From the NCBI RefSeq assembly GCF_000308595.1, contig NZ_BAGA01000145.1, positions 62,001 to 126,000 of the forward strand: a stretch of 64,000 nucleotides of DNA. Reading direction: 5' to 3'. This stretch comes from Nocardia higoensis NBRC 100133 (GTDB lineage: Bacteria; Actinomycetota; Actinomycetes; Mycobacteriales; Mycobacteriaceae). The position numbers were made by a program, and so were the translations under genes. The stretch's first letter is position 1; the number at the start of each line of letters is the position of its first letter. The notes under the pieces were generated by a model. It was not told the origin of the DNA. It did not search any database and saw only the letters and a program-made list of their open reading frames with translations. Below are positions 54,010-63,428 of the stretch, piece after piece.

Positions 54010-55523
54010 CGGCGATCCCCGCTCTCGGACACGGTCATGGTTCCGCCCTTCAGGATCGGGCTGAGCAGCAGGTACTCCGCGGTGGTCGGCTGACGACCGA
54101 GCAGCACCGCGATCGCGTCGTCACCGCGATAGGAGATCGCGCTCGCCTGCGGGGTGACCGCCTCGGGGTCCGCGGCGGGTTCGGTGGCGGGCGCGGGCTC
54201 GGCGGCCGGCTGCGGCGCGGTCAGGCCGGGCAGCGACAGACCGGGCAGCGAGGGCAGGCCCGGGATGATGCCTTCCAGCGGGGTACCCGCGAACGGAACC
54301 GGAGCGGCCGGGTTGTCCGGCGCGACGACCGGGGATTCCAGCGCGGTCAGGCCGGGGATCAGCGGCAGGCCGGGCACCGGGACCGCGGGCGGCAGGCCCT
54401 TGGCCGAATCGAGCGCGCGCGGGCGCAGATTCTCCGGCAGTGGCGGCAGCTCGGCCACCGTCGGCGCGGTGGCGCAGCTCGGGCCCGCCATCTCGTCGTA
54501 GCGCGGGCAATCCTCGGCCGTGTAGGGCTTGTACGGCGTCAGGGTGATGCCGGCGTCCCACACCATCTGGTTCGCCGGACCCCAGTGGAAGACGGTGTTC
54601 AGCTTGCGCAGCGACTCGCTGAGGTTGAGCAGCGCACGGGTGATCGCGGTCGGATCCGCGGTCATCGCGCCGAACAGATCCGCGGTGCCCGCGGTGATCT
54701 GCTTGCCCGCGTCGGGATTCCGCGCGAACAGGGTGTTCACCGAATCGACGGTGCCGCTGGTGCCGGTGATCAGCGACATGAGCTCGGTGCGCCGGTCGGC
54801 GATGGTGCGCGCGGTGAGCACCGATTCGCCGAGCACGTCGACCAGTTCCGGGGCCGACTCGTTGAGCGCGGCAAAGGAATTGGAGAAGTCGGTGAGCAGC
54901 ACGCCCAGGTCCGGGATGGCCTGGTCGACCGAGGTCACCCAGCGGTCCAGCCGCTCGATGGTCGAGCCGGGCAACCGGCCGCTGCCGTCGAGGGCCTGCG
55001 ACAGGGTGCCGAGCACGCGGCCGAACTGCACCGGGTCGATCTTCTCCAGGATGTCGCGCACCGTGGTGAGGGTGTCCTGCAGCGCGATCGTGCCCTTGCT
55101 GCGGTCCTCCTCGATGACCGAGCCTTCCTCGAGATAGCTGTCGGACGGTCCGTTGAAGACCAGTTCCACCGAGGTCACCGCGAACAGGTTGCTCGGCACC
55201 ACGCGAGCGGTCACATTGGCGGGGATGCTCCTGGCGTACTCCGGCTTCAGCTCGATCTGCACCTTCTGCAGTTCGCCCTTGGCGGCCACCTCGACCTCGT
55301 CGACCGCGCCGACGAGCACGCCGCGGAACTTCACATCCGCCTCGGACGGCAGGCCGTCACCGGTGGTGGTCAGATTCGCCACCACATTGACCTTGGGCAC
55401 GAAATAGCCCTGGTAGCGCGCCATCAGCAGGCCGAGCACCACCGCGAAGACCACCAGCCCACACGCGCCGGCGATCAGCAATTGCCGCATCGTGGGCCCA
55501 CGCCCACTGGGATCGATGATCAT
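54006..55523 (-). CDS. mceA: Mce family protein MceA
   Basis: 505 residues from MIIDPSGRG. Membrane segment about 14-34. Mce domain about 42-125 (LTTTGDGLPSEADVKFRGVLVGAVDEVEV). Helical region to about 300. A long Pro/Ala/Leu-rich C-terminal part (about 340-460) with PGLP-type repeats likely spans wall polymers. The longest Mce protein in the operon. The start is 7 nt after the yrbEB stop. Confidence 0.93.
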   Translation of the reverse strand: MIIDPSGRGPTMRQLLIAGACGLVVFAVVLGLLMARYQGYFVPKVNVVANLTTTGDGLPSEADVKFRGVLVGAVDEVEVAAKGELQKVQIELKPEYARSIPANVTARVVPSNLFAVTSVELVFNGPSDSYLEEGSVIEEDRSKGTIALQDTLTTVRDILEKIDPVQFGRVLGTLSQALDGSGRLPGSTIERLDRWVTSVDQAIPDLGVLLTDFSNSFAALNESAPELVDVLGESVLTARTIADRRTELMSLITGTSGTVDSVNTLFARNPDAGKQITAGTADLFGAMTADPTAITRALLNLSESLRKLNTVFHWGPANQMVWDAGITLTPYKPYTAEDCPRYDEMAGPSCATAPTVAELPPLPENLRPRALDSAKGLPPAVPVPGLPLIPGLTALESPVVAPDNPAAPVPFAGTPLEGIIPGLPSLPGLSLPGLTAPQPAAEPAPATEPAADPEAVTPQASAISYRGDDAIAVLLGRQPTTAEYLLLSPILKGGTMTVSESGDRR

Positions 55524-55530
55524 CTCGCCC

Positions 55531-56394
55531 TTACCCCGAGATCCGGATGCCGGGGTCGACGCCCCAGATAGCCAACGTCATGAACAGATCGGCGAACACG
55601 ACCAGGATGATGCACATCTTGATCGCGCGACCGGCCGCCACGCCGACGCCCTCCGGGCCGCCGGAGGCGAAGAACCCGTAGTAGCACTGGATGAAGGTGG
55701 TGATCGCTACGAAGACGATCGCTTTGAGCAGCGAGTACAGCACATCGGTCGGAACCAGGAATTGGTAGAAGTAGTGCGAGTAGGTGCCGGGGGCGGTGCC
55801 GCCGATCATCTGCACGGTCAGCGAGCAGGAGATGTAGGCGACCGCCAGACCCAGGCAGTACAGCGGCACGATCGCCACGATGGCGGCGAACATCCGGGTG
55901 CTGACCAGGTACGGCAGCGGGCGGATGGCCACCGATTCGAGCGCGTCGATCTCCTCGGAGATCCGCATGGCGCCCAGTTGCGCGGTGAATCGACAGCCCG
56001 CCTGAGCGGCGAAGGCCAGCGAGGCGAGCAGCGGCCCCAGCTCGCGGGTTGTCGCGAAGGCCGAGATCGCGCCGGTGATCGGGCTCAGGCCGAGCAGGTT
56101 CAGCGAGGTGTGCCCCTGGATACCGACGGTCATACCGCCGAAGGCACTGAGGATGACGACCACGCCGATGGTGCCGCCGCCGACGACCAGATTGCCGTTG
56201 CCCCAGGTGACGTCGGTGAGCAGCCGCCACACTTCCTTGGGGTACTGCTTGAGCGCCAACGGGATCGAGCCCACCGACCGCAGGAAGAAGAACACCTGGT
56301 GACCGATGCGGGCGAGCAGGTCGACCGGCGCCTGCGCGGTCTTCTTGAGTTGTTGTAGCGGCCGCAGCAGTGGCGGCACATAAGTCGACGACAC
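55531..56394 (-). CDS. yrbEB: YrbE/MlaE-type permease, YrbEB
   Basis: 287 residues from GTG. Five to six membrane segments and the MlaE signature RELGPLLASLAFAAQAGCRFTAQLGAMRISEEIDALES. It is paired with YrbEA to form the inner-membrane permease of the Mce system. Its start is 4 nt after the yrbEA stop. Confidence 0.95.
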   Translation of the reverse strand: MSSTYVPPLLRPLQQLKKTAQAPVDLLARIGHQVFFFLRSVGSIPLALKQYPKEVWRLLTDVTWGNGNLVVGGGTIGVVVILSAFGGMTVGIQGHTSLNLLGLSPITGAISAFATTRELGPLLASLAFAAQAGCRFTAQLGAMRISEEIDALESVAIRPLPYLVSTRMFAAIVAIVPLYCLGLAVAYISCSLTVQMIGGTAPGTYSHYFYQFLVPTDVLYSLLKAIVFVAITTFIQCYYGFFASGGPEGVGVAAGRAIKMCIILVVFADLFMTLAIWGVDPGIRISG

Positions 56395-56398
56395 CGGC

Positions 56399-57253
56399 TC
56401 AGACCACCTGTGGGGGGAAGAGGGCGCTGTAGATCTGCGTGATCCCGAGGTTCACGCCGAAGAGCATGATGGCCGAGCTCACCACAGCGGAGTTGACGGA
56501 GTTCGCGACGCCACCGGGGCCGCCGCGGGTGTTCAGACCGGTGTCGCAGGCGATGATCGCGGCCAGCAGGCCGAAGATCATCGACTTGACCAGCGCGACG
56601 AACAGGTCCCTGGTGACGGCGAACGAGGAGAAGGTGCCGATGTAGGAGCCGGGGGTGCCGCCCTGGGCGAAGATGTTGAACACGTAACCGGTGAGGAAGC
56701 CGACGAACACCACGAAGCCACACAGCAGCACGCTGACCAGCATCGCCGCGCCGAGCCGGGGGGCGACCAGCCTGCGCATGGGGTCGACGCCCATCACCTT
56801 CATGGCGTCGATCTCTTCGCGGATGGTGCGCGAGCCGAGGTCGGCGCAGATGGCCGAGCCGACCGCGCCGGCGATCATGATCGAGGTGACCAGCGGCGCG
56901 CCCTGCTGGACGATGCCGAGGCCGTTGGCCGCGCCGATGAAGGAGGTCGCGCCGACCTGTCCGGCGACCGCGCCGACCTGGATGGAGACGATGACGCCGA
57001 TCGGAATGGCGACGAGTAGCGTGGGGGCAGCGGCCACATTGGCCATGAACGCGCACTGGCGGACGAATTCCCCGAAGGGGAAGCGCCTGCGGAGGATGGC
57101 GATGAACAACTCGGCGACCGCCGAGATGCCCATGGTGATCTGGCGACCGAAGGTCTCCAGCGACCGTTTCGGGTGGTCTTCCCAATAGGCCCTCGTCCAA
57201 TCGACCGCTTCACTTATGCGGGACCCGCCCGGGGGACTCTTGGTCGACTGCAC
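56399..57253 (-). CDS. yrbEA: YrbE/MlaE-type permease, YrbEA
   Basis: 284 residues from GTG with GAGAGGGG about 8 nt before it. MlaE signature GAPLVTSIMIAGAVGSAICADLGSRTIREEIDAMKVMGVDP, and a hydrophilic N-terminus with AYWEDHPKRSLETFG. First gene of the operon. The cognate ATPase (MceG/Mkl) is not here; in actinomycetes a single mceG elsewhere usually serves all mce loci. Confidence 0.95.
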   Translation of the reverse strand: MQSTKSPPGGSRISEAVDWTRAYWEDHPKRSLETFGRQITMGISAVAELFIAILRRRFPFGEFVRQCAFMANVAAAPTLLVAIPIGVIVSIQVGAVAGQVGATSFIGAANGLGIVQQGAPLVTSIMIAGAVGSAICADLGSRTIREEIDAMKVMGVDPMRRLVAPRLGAAMLVSVLLCGFVVFVGFLTGYVFNIFAQGGTPGSYIGTFSSFAVTRDLFVALVKSMIFGLLAAIIACDTGLNTRGGPGGVANSVNSAVVSSAIMLFGVNLGITQIYSALFPPQVV

Positions 57254-57742
57254 TGGCTAACCCCTCTCGACGCCGGTTGGACAACCCCGACGACTTGTTT
57301 GCTTGACGCACCTTACTACGGGGTAGTGCTGAACACACCATTGACATGTGATCGCAGTCATAGATGTCGATCACCTGTCCGAATTGACTGGGAGCAGCCA
57401 CAACGACACTCTGGGAGCACGCCGGTAAACGTGCATATTTCTTGGCACAGGTTGCAGTCCCGACCCCGTGATATGGCCTTGCGCAATAGAGTCCGCGTAA
57501 TTGCGGGGAAAACAATCATCTAAAATCTTCTTCGGTATCCGAATGCAGTGGACATACCGCACGACAGACGCGAAACCGCAATATGACGCGCCACATCCAC
57601 CCTTTTGATACCGATAAGCTATGACACGCCGGGCGACCGGGCCGCTCACGCCCTTCACCCCGCGAGACGCGACCGAGACCGAATACTGACACGATGAATG
57701 CGACAGATTGATATCGTGCGGGCTTCCGACATCTGGAGGGAC
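57254..57742. other. Divergent control region between the mce operon and the S1 protease gene
   Basis: 489 bp, clearly richer in A/T than the coding neighbours, holding the mce promoter on the minus strand and the protease promoter on the plus strand. It contains one 27-bp dyad (57348-57374) and no coding frame with a convincing SD. Confidence 0.65.
57348..57374. promoter_or_regulatory. Dyad GTGATCG-N13-CGATCAC upstream of the mce operon
   Basis: 7-bp perfect arms 57348-57354 and 57368-57374, about 95-121 nt before the yrbEA start. Candidate operator for the operon; spacing is unlike a GntR half-site pair but fits two adjacent half-turns. Confidence 0.45.
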
Positions 57743-58417
57743 ATGTTCAGCAAACTCGCCAAGGCGGCCAACGCCGTCCTCGCCGTGGCCACGGTCGCGG
57801 CGCTGCTCGGGACGGGCGCCGGAGCCGCCGCGGCGGACCCGGGCGCGCCGGTGATCGGTGGCGGTTCGGGAATCATCGTCGACAACATGTACGAGTGCAC
57901 CGTCACCACCGTCGGCCACGACAACGCGGGCAGGCTGGTCGGCCTCACCGCGGGCCACTGCGGCGAGGCGGGCGCGCAGGTGTACTCGGAGACCGATCCG
58001 GGAGCGGGTGTGATCGGCCGCTTCGTCTACTCCAACCCGACTCTCGACTACGCGGTGATCCAGTTCCAGCCCGGCGCGATCACCCCGGTCAACCGGGTCG
58101 GCAATGTGACGATCACCGGCATCGGCGCACCCGCCCAGTTCCCGATGATCGTCTGCAAGGAAGGCCGCACCACCGGCAACACCTGCGGACTGGCCTACGG
58201 TGACATCTTCGGCAGCAATGTCGAGACCTGGGCGCAGATGTGCGTCGTGGAAGGCGATTCCGGCGCACCGGTGGTCGTCGGCACGACACTGGTCGGCATG
58301 GTGAACGCCTACCTGGCCATCGCCTGCTTCGGCCCCGAGGTCGGCACCAACATGACCGCGATCATCGACGACCTCAACGCCCGCGGCGACATCGGAGCGG
58401 GCTTCCGGCCCATCTGA
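57743..58417 (+). CDS. Secreted S1-family (trypsin-fold) serine protease
   Basis: 224 residues with GGAGGG before the ATG. The signal peptide ends AAAA-D about residue 31. Catalytic triad His72 (TAGHCG), Asp102 (TLDYAV) and Ser173 (EGDSGAPV). Cys pairs at 52/73, 138/148 and 167 with the later CFGPE are typical of alpha-lytic-type S1 proteases. There is no long propeptide, unlike classical alpha-lytic enzymes. Such proteins occur widely in Nocardia as secreted peptidases of unknown target. Confidence 0.9.
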   Translation: MFSKLAKAANAVLAVATVAALLGTGAGAAAADPGAPVIGGGSGIIVDNMYECTVTTVGHDNAGRLVGLTAGHCGEAGAQVYSETDPGAGVIGRFVYSNPTLDYAVIQFQPGAITPVNRVGNVTITGIGAPAQFPMIVCKEGRTTGNTCGLAYGDIFGSNVETWAQMCVVEGDSGAPVVVGTTLVGMVNAYLAIACFGPEVGTNMTAIIDDLNARGDIGAGFRPI

Positions 58418-58443
58418 TCCGGCACCACGCCGGTCGGACACGA

Positions 58444-58477
58444 CAAAGGGAGCGGACCTTCTGGTCCGCTCCCTTTG
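58444..58477. terminator. Bidirectional hairpin between the S1 protease and the LppU-like gene
   Basis: Perfect 15-bp inverted repeat (58444-58458 with 58463-58477) and a TTCT loop, 27 nt after the protease stop. The descending arm ends CCCTTTG on the plus strand, a weak T run. Confidence 0.85.
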
Positions 58478-58531
58478 CGTTCGCCCGATCCCCCCGGACC
58501 CGGGCCGATGCCGGAGCCGCGCGCGAGCGGC

Positions 58532-59152
58532 CTACAACTCCTCGACGCAGACCACGAAGCGGCGCTCGGTGTACTCGAAGCCGTAGCCGGTGTCGCAGGC
58601 GCTGACATCCCCGACGCCCTGGACGACCTCGGCCACCCGCACGGGCTGCAGGCCGGGCTCGCTGCAGTCGATGCGCTGCGGATCGTCGCCGCCGATGTCC
58701 ATGCAGCCGCCGACCACCCAGTCGATGTCCAGGCAGAACGCGCCCTGTTCGAGCCCGTTGAGCGTCTCGGCGTAGTAGTTGTCGCGATCGGCCGGGCACA
58801 GCGCGCTGTTGGTGGCCTTGCCGATCACCTTGTAGTTGGACGCGCGGCTGCCGCAGGATGCCCTGGCGATGGTCGCGCTGGTGGTGGTGCCGCCCAGGGT
58901 CACGCAGTCGCCGATCTCGGCCTGGAAGTCGGTGTCCCCGGCTTCCTGCGTCGTCGTGCGCGGCGCACTGGATTTCGGCGTGCTCGGCTTGGGGGGGCCG
59001 GGCTTGGGCGTGCTGGTGGCGACGGCATCTATGGTGTCCCCGACGGCGGGTTGGGCATGGCCGTCGACCGTCGACCCGCAGGCCGACACTGTGAACGCCG
59101 CGACGGTGATGCCCACCGCGAGCGCGAGACCGGATAACAATTGACGAGACAC
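58532..59152 (-). CDS. LppU-like lipoprotein
   Basis: 206 residues from GTG after GGGAGGA. The lipobox FTVSAC gives lipidated Cys25. A Pro/Thr/Lys linker follows, then a Cys-rich domain (GDCVTLGG, ASCGSRASNYKVIG, ALCPADRDNYY, FCLDIDW, GCMDIGG, DCSEPGL, VCVEEL) resembling M. tuberculosis LppU. Surface role unknown. Confidence 0.82.
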   Translation of the reverse strand: MSRQLLSGLALAVGITVAAFTVSACGSTVDGHAQPAVGDTIDAVATSTPKPGPPKPSTPKSSAPRTTTQEAGDTDFQAEIGDCVTLGGTTTSATIARASCGSRASNYKVIGKATNSALCPADRDNYYAETLNGLEQGAFCLDIDWVVGGCMDIGGDDPQRIDCSEPGLQPVRVAEVVQGVGDVSACDTGYGFEYTERRFVVCVEEL

Positions 59153-59362
59153 GTACAGTCCTCCCGAGCTGTAACGCTCCGAACTCACACCCGGCCTGTT
59201 GACCCGCAGATGACGAGCTGAGCTGAAATATCACGCCATGCATACACCACCCGCGCCGTGAGCGTCGAGTCGCCGGTGACCGGGTACCTTCGCCCCGACG
59301 GCGACCCGCCTCCAGCAACCTCTCTGGGTATGGTGGTGATCACGGCGCGAAAGGGGCAATTC

Positions 59363-59893
59363 ATGAACCTGATCAGGGCGCTCTTCTGCTCGGCCACCGC
59401 ACTCGGCGCCGCGGTCACGATTCCGGCGACCGCCTCAGCAACCCCTCTGCATTGCACCGCGGAGCAGGGCGCGGACGTGACCCGCATCGACGGCGAGACC
59501 GGGTGCCGGGCCGCCGCCGACGCGGACGGGCGCGCACAGGCCACCGGGTTCGACGGGGTGGGCTACGCCTATGCCGCGACGGGCGCGAACGCGCTCGGGA
59601 TCGGCGCGGCGGGCGGCGTCGGCGCGAGCGAGGGCTTCGGCGGCATCCCGATCGCGATCGGCGTCGGTCCCGACGCGATGGCGTTGAGTTCGGTCGCCGA
59701 CCCGACGCCCGAGGACGGCAGGCAGGTGGCGGTGGCGGTCGCCTTCGGGGGCTCGCGCGCCGAGGTGGGCGGTACCGCCGACGGCACGGTCGTCTGCCTG
59801 GGCGCGGGCGCCTTCGCCTGGAACGCGACGAGCGGCGCGAGTTGCCTGGCGACTCCGGTCGGGAACTGGGCCGCCCCGACGCCCGCGCCCTGA
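59363..59893 (+). CDS. Secreted DUF6764-like protein
   Basis: 176 residues from MNLIRALF after AAGGGG. Signal peptide (about 1-26, TASA end), then CTAEQGADVTRIDGETGCRA and an Ala/Gly-rich repetitive body (GATGANALGIGAAGGVGASEG-like) with two later Cys. This matches a small actinobacterial secreted family of unknown function. Confidence 0.78.
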   Translation: MNLIRALFCSATALGAAVTIPATASATPLHCTAEQGADVTRIDGETGCRAAADADGRAQATGFDGVGYAYAATGANALGIGAAGGVGASEGFGGIPIAIGVGPDAMALSSVADPTPEDGRQVAVAVAFGGSRAEVGGTADGTVVCLGAGAFAWNATSGASCLATPVGNWAAPTPAP

Positions 59894-60344
59894 GCCACCC
59901 GTGCGGCGCTCGGGCGCCCTCTCGATGCGCGCCGCGCGGCCGGCGAGGAGCCGGTGATATGCCTCACAATGCCGTCTGACCTGCGTGCAAACCGAACGTA
60001 CGGCCTACTGGCCACCGGGTCGCCGGGCGAGGGCGTGACCGGCGATTTTCACCGAAATCCGCGCCGCACAACAACTTCTGTGACGCCGCTCACCGGCCAT
60101 GGGTGTGACGCATGACCGCCCGCGACGACTGGCCCCGGGACGGGCGCGGAGGGTAGGAATGGACGCGGTCGGGCCGTTACTACTCCGCGGGTGCCGCTGA
60201 CAGAACCCGGTCCCGCATCAGTACCCGTGGCCAGCCTTCGTGAAACACCCACGTGGTCAGCCCCTCGGGGAGATGACCGTCGAGGCGCCACGCCGATGAG
60301 ATCGCCCGCGCACCCGCGCGGGCGATGGAATGGACGATTAACCT
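59894..60344. other. Intergenic region upstream of the L,D-transpeptidase
   Basis: 451 bp with no gene. A ydaO-type riboswitch, which precedes some actinobacterial wall-enzyme genes, was looked for and not seen. The promoter and leader of the transpeptidase must lie here. Confidence 0.5.
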
Positions 60345-61241
60345 ATGCACGCCGCTTCGAACAACAGGTCGCTGCCGACGCGAGACCGGCTGTCCCTCCG
60401 GCTTCGCCAGGGCGTCCTGCTGTCCGCCTCGATCGCTGCCGCGGGCGCGCTGATCATCGCCCCCGCCCAGGCCGAGCCGCTGATCCCCGGCGTCGACCTC
60501 GGGTCGACCGCACCGGTGGTGACCGAGCCCGAGCCGCAGGCGAATTTCGCGCCGCCGAACATCAACATCGCCGACGGCGAGACCGTCGGCGTGGCGCAGC
60601 CGATCATCATCACCTTCAAGGAGCCGATCGCCGATCGCGCCGCCGCGGAGAAGGCCATCAAGATCACCTCCTCGAACGAGGCGCCCGGGCACTTCTACTG
60701 GTGGAGCGACAGGCAGGTCCGCTGGAAGCCGAACGAGTTCTGGCCGGCCAACACCGACGTCTTCGTCAAGGCGGGCGGCACGACCAGCGCGTTCCGCATC
60801 GGCGACGCCCTGATCGCCACCGCCGACGACAACACCAAGACCATCACCGTCACCCGCAACGGTGAGGTGATCAAGACGATGCCGACCTCGATGGGCAAGC
60901 CCGGCCACGAGACCCCCAACGGCACCTACATCGTCGGCGAGCGCTTCCGCGAGATGGTCATGGACTCCTCGACCTACGGTGTGCCGATCGACGCGCCCGA
61001 GGGCTACAAGCTCGACGTGGAGTACGCGACCCGCATCTCCAACAGCGGCATCTTCGTGCACGCCGCGCCGTGGTCGGTGGCCCAGCAAGGCGTGTCCAAC
61101 GCCAGTCACGGCTGCCTGAACGTCAGCACCGAGGACGCCCGTTGGTTCTTCGAGAATGCCCAGAAGGGTGACCCGGTCATCGTGCAGAACACCGCGGGCG
61201 GCACTCTCAACGCCCGCGACGGTCTGGGCGACTGGAACTGA
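60345..61241 (+). CDS. L,D-transpeptidase with YkuD domain
   Basis: 298 residues. A signal peptide (about 1-44, ending AQA) is followed by an Ig-like domain (about 60-160), then the YkuD catalytic domain (about 165-285). Catalytic Cys257 is in SHGCLNVS and His239 in IFVHAAPWS. L,D-transpeptidases form 3-3 crosslinks, dominant in mycolate actinomycetes and largely insensitive to penicillins. The first Met gives a short basic leader before the hydrophobic stretch. Confidence 0.93.
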   Translation: MHAASNNRSLPTRDRLSLRLRQGVLLSASIAAAGALIIAPAQAEPLIPGVDLGSTAPVVTEPEPQANFAPPNINIADGETVGVAQPIIITFKEPIADRAAAEKAIKITSSNEAPGHFYWWSDRQVRWKPNEFWPANTDVFVKAGGTTSAFRIGDALIATADDNTKTITVTRNGEVIKTMPTSMGKPGHETPNGTYIVGERFREMVMDSSTYGVPIDAPEGYKLDVEYATRISNSGIFVHAAPWSVAQQGVSNASHGCLNVSTEDARWFFENAQKGDPVIVQNTAGGTLNARDGLGDWN

Positions 61242-61262
61242 TCGCCCGAGCTCCACACCGAA

Positions 61263-61303
61263 AGCGAAAGCCGGCCGCGCTGTCCGCGTGGCCGGCTTTC
61301 GCT
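61263..61303. terminator. Bidirectional hairpin between the L,D-transpeptidase and zmp1
   Basis: Perfect 14-bp arms (61263-61276 with 61290-61303) and a 13-nt loop whose ends can pair further. 21 nt after the transpeptidase stop. Confidence 0.8.
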
Positions 61304-61323
61304 GTATCAGCGGAGAGGAGCCG

Positions 61324-63357
61324 TCACCAGATCCGGACGCGCTCGGCCGGGTCGAGGTACAGCGCGTCACCCGGCTCGACGCCGAACGCCTCGTGGAAGC
61401 CGTCGATATTGCGCACCACCGCGTTGCAGCGGAACTCCGGCGGTGAGTGCGGGTCGACGGCCAGTCTGCGGATGGCCTCCTCCTCGCGCGCCTTGGTGCG
61501 CCACACCTGGGCCCAGCCGAAGAACACCCGTTGCAGCCCGGTCAGACCGTCGATCACCGGGGCCTCCCGGTCACCCAGGGAGATCTTGTAGGCCTGCAGG
61601 GCGATGGACAGCCCGCCCAGGTCGCCGATGTTCTCGCCGATGGTGAACTCGCCGTTGACCGTGTGCTCGTCGGCCAGATCCTTGGGGGAGAGCACGTCGT
61701 ACTGCTCGATCAGTGCCCTGGTGCGCTTGCCGAACTCGGCGCGGTCGGCCTCGGTCCACCAGTCGATCATGTTGCCGTCGCCGTCGTACTTGGCGCCCTG
61801 GTCGTCGAAACCGTGGCCGATCTCGTGCCCGATCACCGCGCCGATACCGCCGTAGTTGGCGGCGTCGTCGGCGTTCATGTCGAAGAACGGCGGTTGCAGA
61901 ATCGCGGCGGGGAAGACGATCTCGTTCATGCCGGGGTTGTAGTAGGCGTTGACCGTCTGCGGGGTCATGAACCACTCGTCGCGGTCCACCGGCCCGCCGA
62001 GTTTGCGCAGCTCGCGGTCGTGCTCGGCGGCGCAGCCGTTGCGGTAGTTGCCGAGCAGGTCCATCGGGTCGATGTGCAGCCCGGAGTAGTCGCGCCAGCG
62101 GTCCGGGTAGCCGATCTTGGGGGTGAACTTCTCCAGCTTGGCCAGCGCGGCCTGCCTGGTCTGCGGGCTCATCCACTCGAGCTCGCCGATGTTGCGCCGG
62201 TAGGCCTCGGTGAGGTTGGCGACCAGCTCCTGCATCTTCGCTTTGGCCTCGGGCGGAAAGTGCTCGGCCACATACAGTTTGCCGACCGCTTCGCCGAGCA
62301 GCTCCTGCACCAGCGAGACGCCGCGCTTCCAGCGCTCACGGTTCTCGGTGGCGCCGGTGAGGGTGCGGCCGTAGAAGTCGAAGTTCTCGGCCACGATGTC
62401 GTCGGTGAGGTACGGGGCGCGGGCGTGCAACAGCCGCCAGACGGCCCATGCCTGCCAGTCGGCCGGCTCGGCCTCGGCCCACAGCCGGGCGAAGACACCC
62501 AGGTAATCGGGCTGGCGTACGACCACTTCGGCGAACAGCTCGGCGCCGGACCGGTCCACGCCCTCGGCCAACGCCGACGTCCATGCGGCCCAGTCGAATT
62601 CGGGATGTTCGGCGCGCAACGCGTCGAAAGTGGTGAGGTTGTAGGCGAGTTCGGCGTCGCGGCGGCGCACCACGTCCCAGTGCCCGGCGGCAAGGCGGCG
62701 TTCGAGCTCGAAGATCCGCTGCCCGACGGTGCCGAGATCCGGTGGCAGCAGGGCGCCGACCCGTGGGTCGTCGCTCGCCAGTGCGAACATGCGCCCGATG
62801 TGGGCGATGTAGGCGCTTCTGATCTGGGCGTATTCGTCCTGGCGGTAATAGGATTCGTCGGGCAGGCCCAGGCCGGACTGGTACATCTGGACCAGGTAAC
62901 GGCTGGAATCCTTGGCGTCGGAGTCGATGTAGAAGCCGACCGCGCCGGAGACGCCGGTGCGCTGCCACCGCCCGAGCAACGCGGCGAAGGCCGAGCGGTC
63001 GGTCGCCTCGCGGACGGCGGCCAGCTCACCGGCGATCGGCGACAGGCCGGCGGCCGCCACCGTCTCGGTGTCCATGAAGGAGCGATAGAGATCCCCGATC
63101 CGGCGGGCGTCGGCGGCATCGCTGTCGGCGGCGCTCCCGAAAGCGCCCTCCGCGCACCGCTGGATGATCGCCTGGACGTCGAGTTCGGCCTGGTCGTAGA
63201 GGTCGCGGAAGGCGCCGTCGACGGCGCGATCGCCCGGGATCTCGTGCTCGGCCAGCCACTTGCCGTTGACGTGCGCGAACAGGTCGTCCTGGACCCGGAC
63301 GGCCTCGTCGAGATGGGATAGATCGATACCGGAAGGACTGATCAGCTCGGAGGTCAC
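61324..63357 (-). CDS. zmp1: M13 zinc metallopeptidase, Zmp1/PepO type
   Basis: 677 residues from GTG. Zinc site His511-Glu512-Ile513-Gly514-His515 with Glu575 in GENIGD. The opening SPSGIDLSHLDEAVRVQDDLFAHVNGKWLAEHEIP and the C-terminal ALYLDPAERVRIW are the same as in M. tuberculosis Zmp1 (663 residues). M13 peptidases cut short peptides. No signal peptide is visible, as in Zmp1, which is exported by other means. The GTG start has no strong SD. Confidence 0.95.
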   Translation of the reverse strand: MTSELISPSGIDLSHLDEAVRVQDDLFAHVNGKWLAEHEIPGDRAVDGAFRDLYDQAELDVQAIIQRCAEGAFGSAADSDAADARRIGDLYRSFMDTETVAAAGLSPIAGELAAVREATDRSAFAALLGRWQRTGVSGAVGFYIDSDAKDSSRYLVQMYQSGLGLPDESYYRQDEYAQIRSAYIAHIGRMFALASDDPRVGALLPPDLGTVGQRIFELERRLAAGHWDVVRRRDAELAYNLTTFDALRAEHPEFDWAAWTSALAEGVDRSGAELFAEVVVRQPDYLGVFARLWAEAEPADWQAWAVWRLLHARAPYLTDDIVAENFDFYGRTLTGATENRERWKRGVSLVQELLGEAVGKLYVAEHFPPEAKAKMQELVANLTEAYRRNIGELEWMSPQTRQAALAKLEKFTPKIGYPDRWRDYSGLHIDPMDLLGNYRNGCAAEHDRELRKLGGPVDRDEWFMTPQTVNAYYNPGMNEIVFPAAILQPPFFDMNADDAANYGGIGAVIGHEIGHGFDDQGAKYDGDGNMIDWWTEADRAEFGKRTRALIEQYDVLSPKDLADEHTVNGEFTIGENIGDLGGLSIALQAYKISLGDREAPVIDGLTGLQRVFFGWAQVWRTKAREEEAIRRLAVDPHSPPEFRCNAVVRNIDGFHEAFGVEPGDALYLDPAERVRIW

Positions 63358-63428
63358 GCCGTCCAGTATGCCGATCCGCGGCCGGGGACGGCCGGGGTCA
63401 CCGGCCGACGGTCCCCGCGGATACCTGC

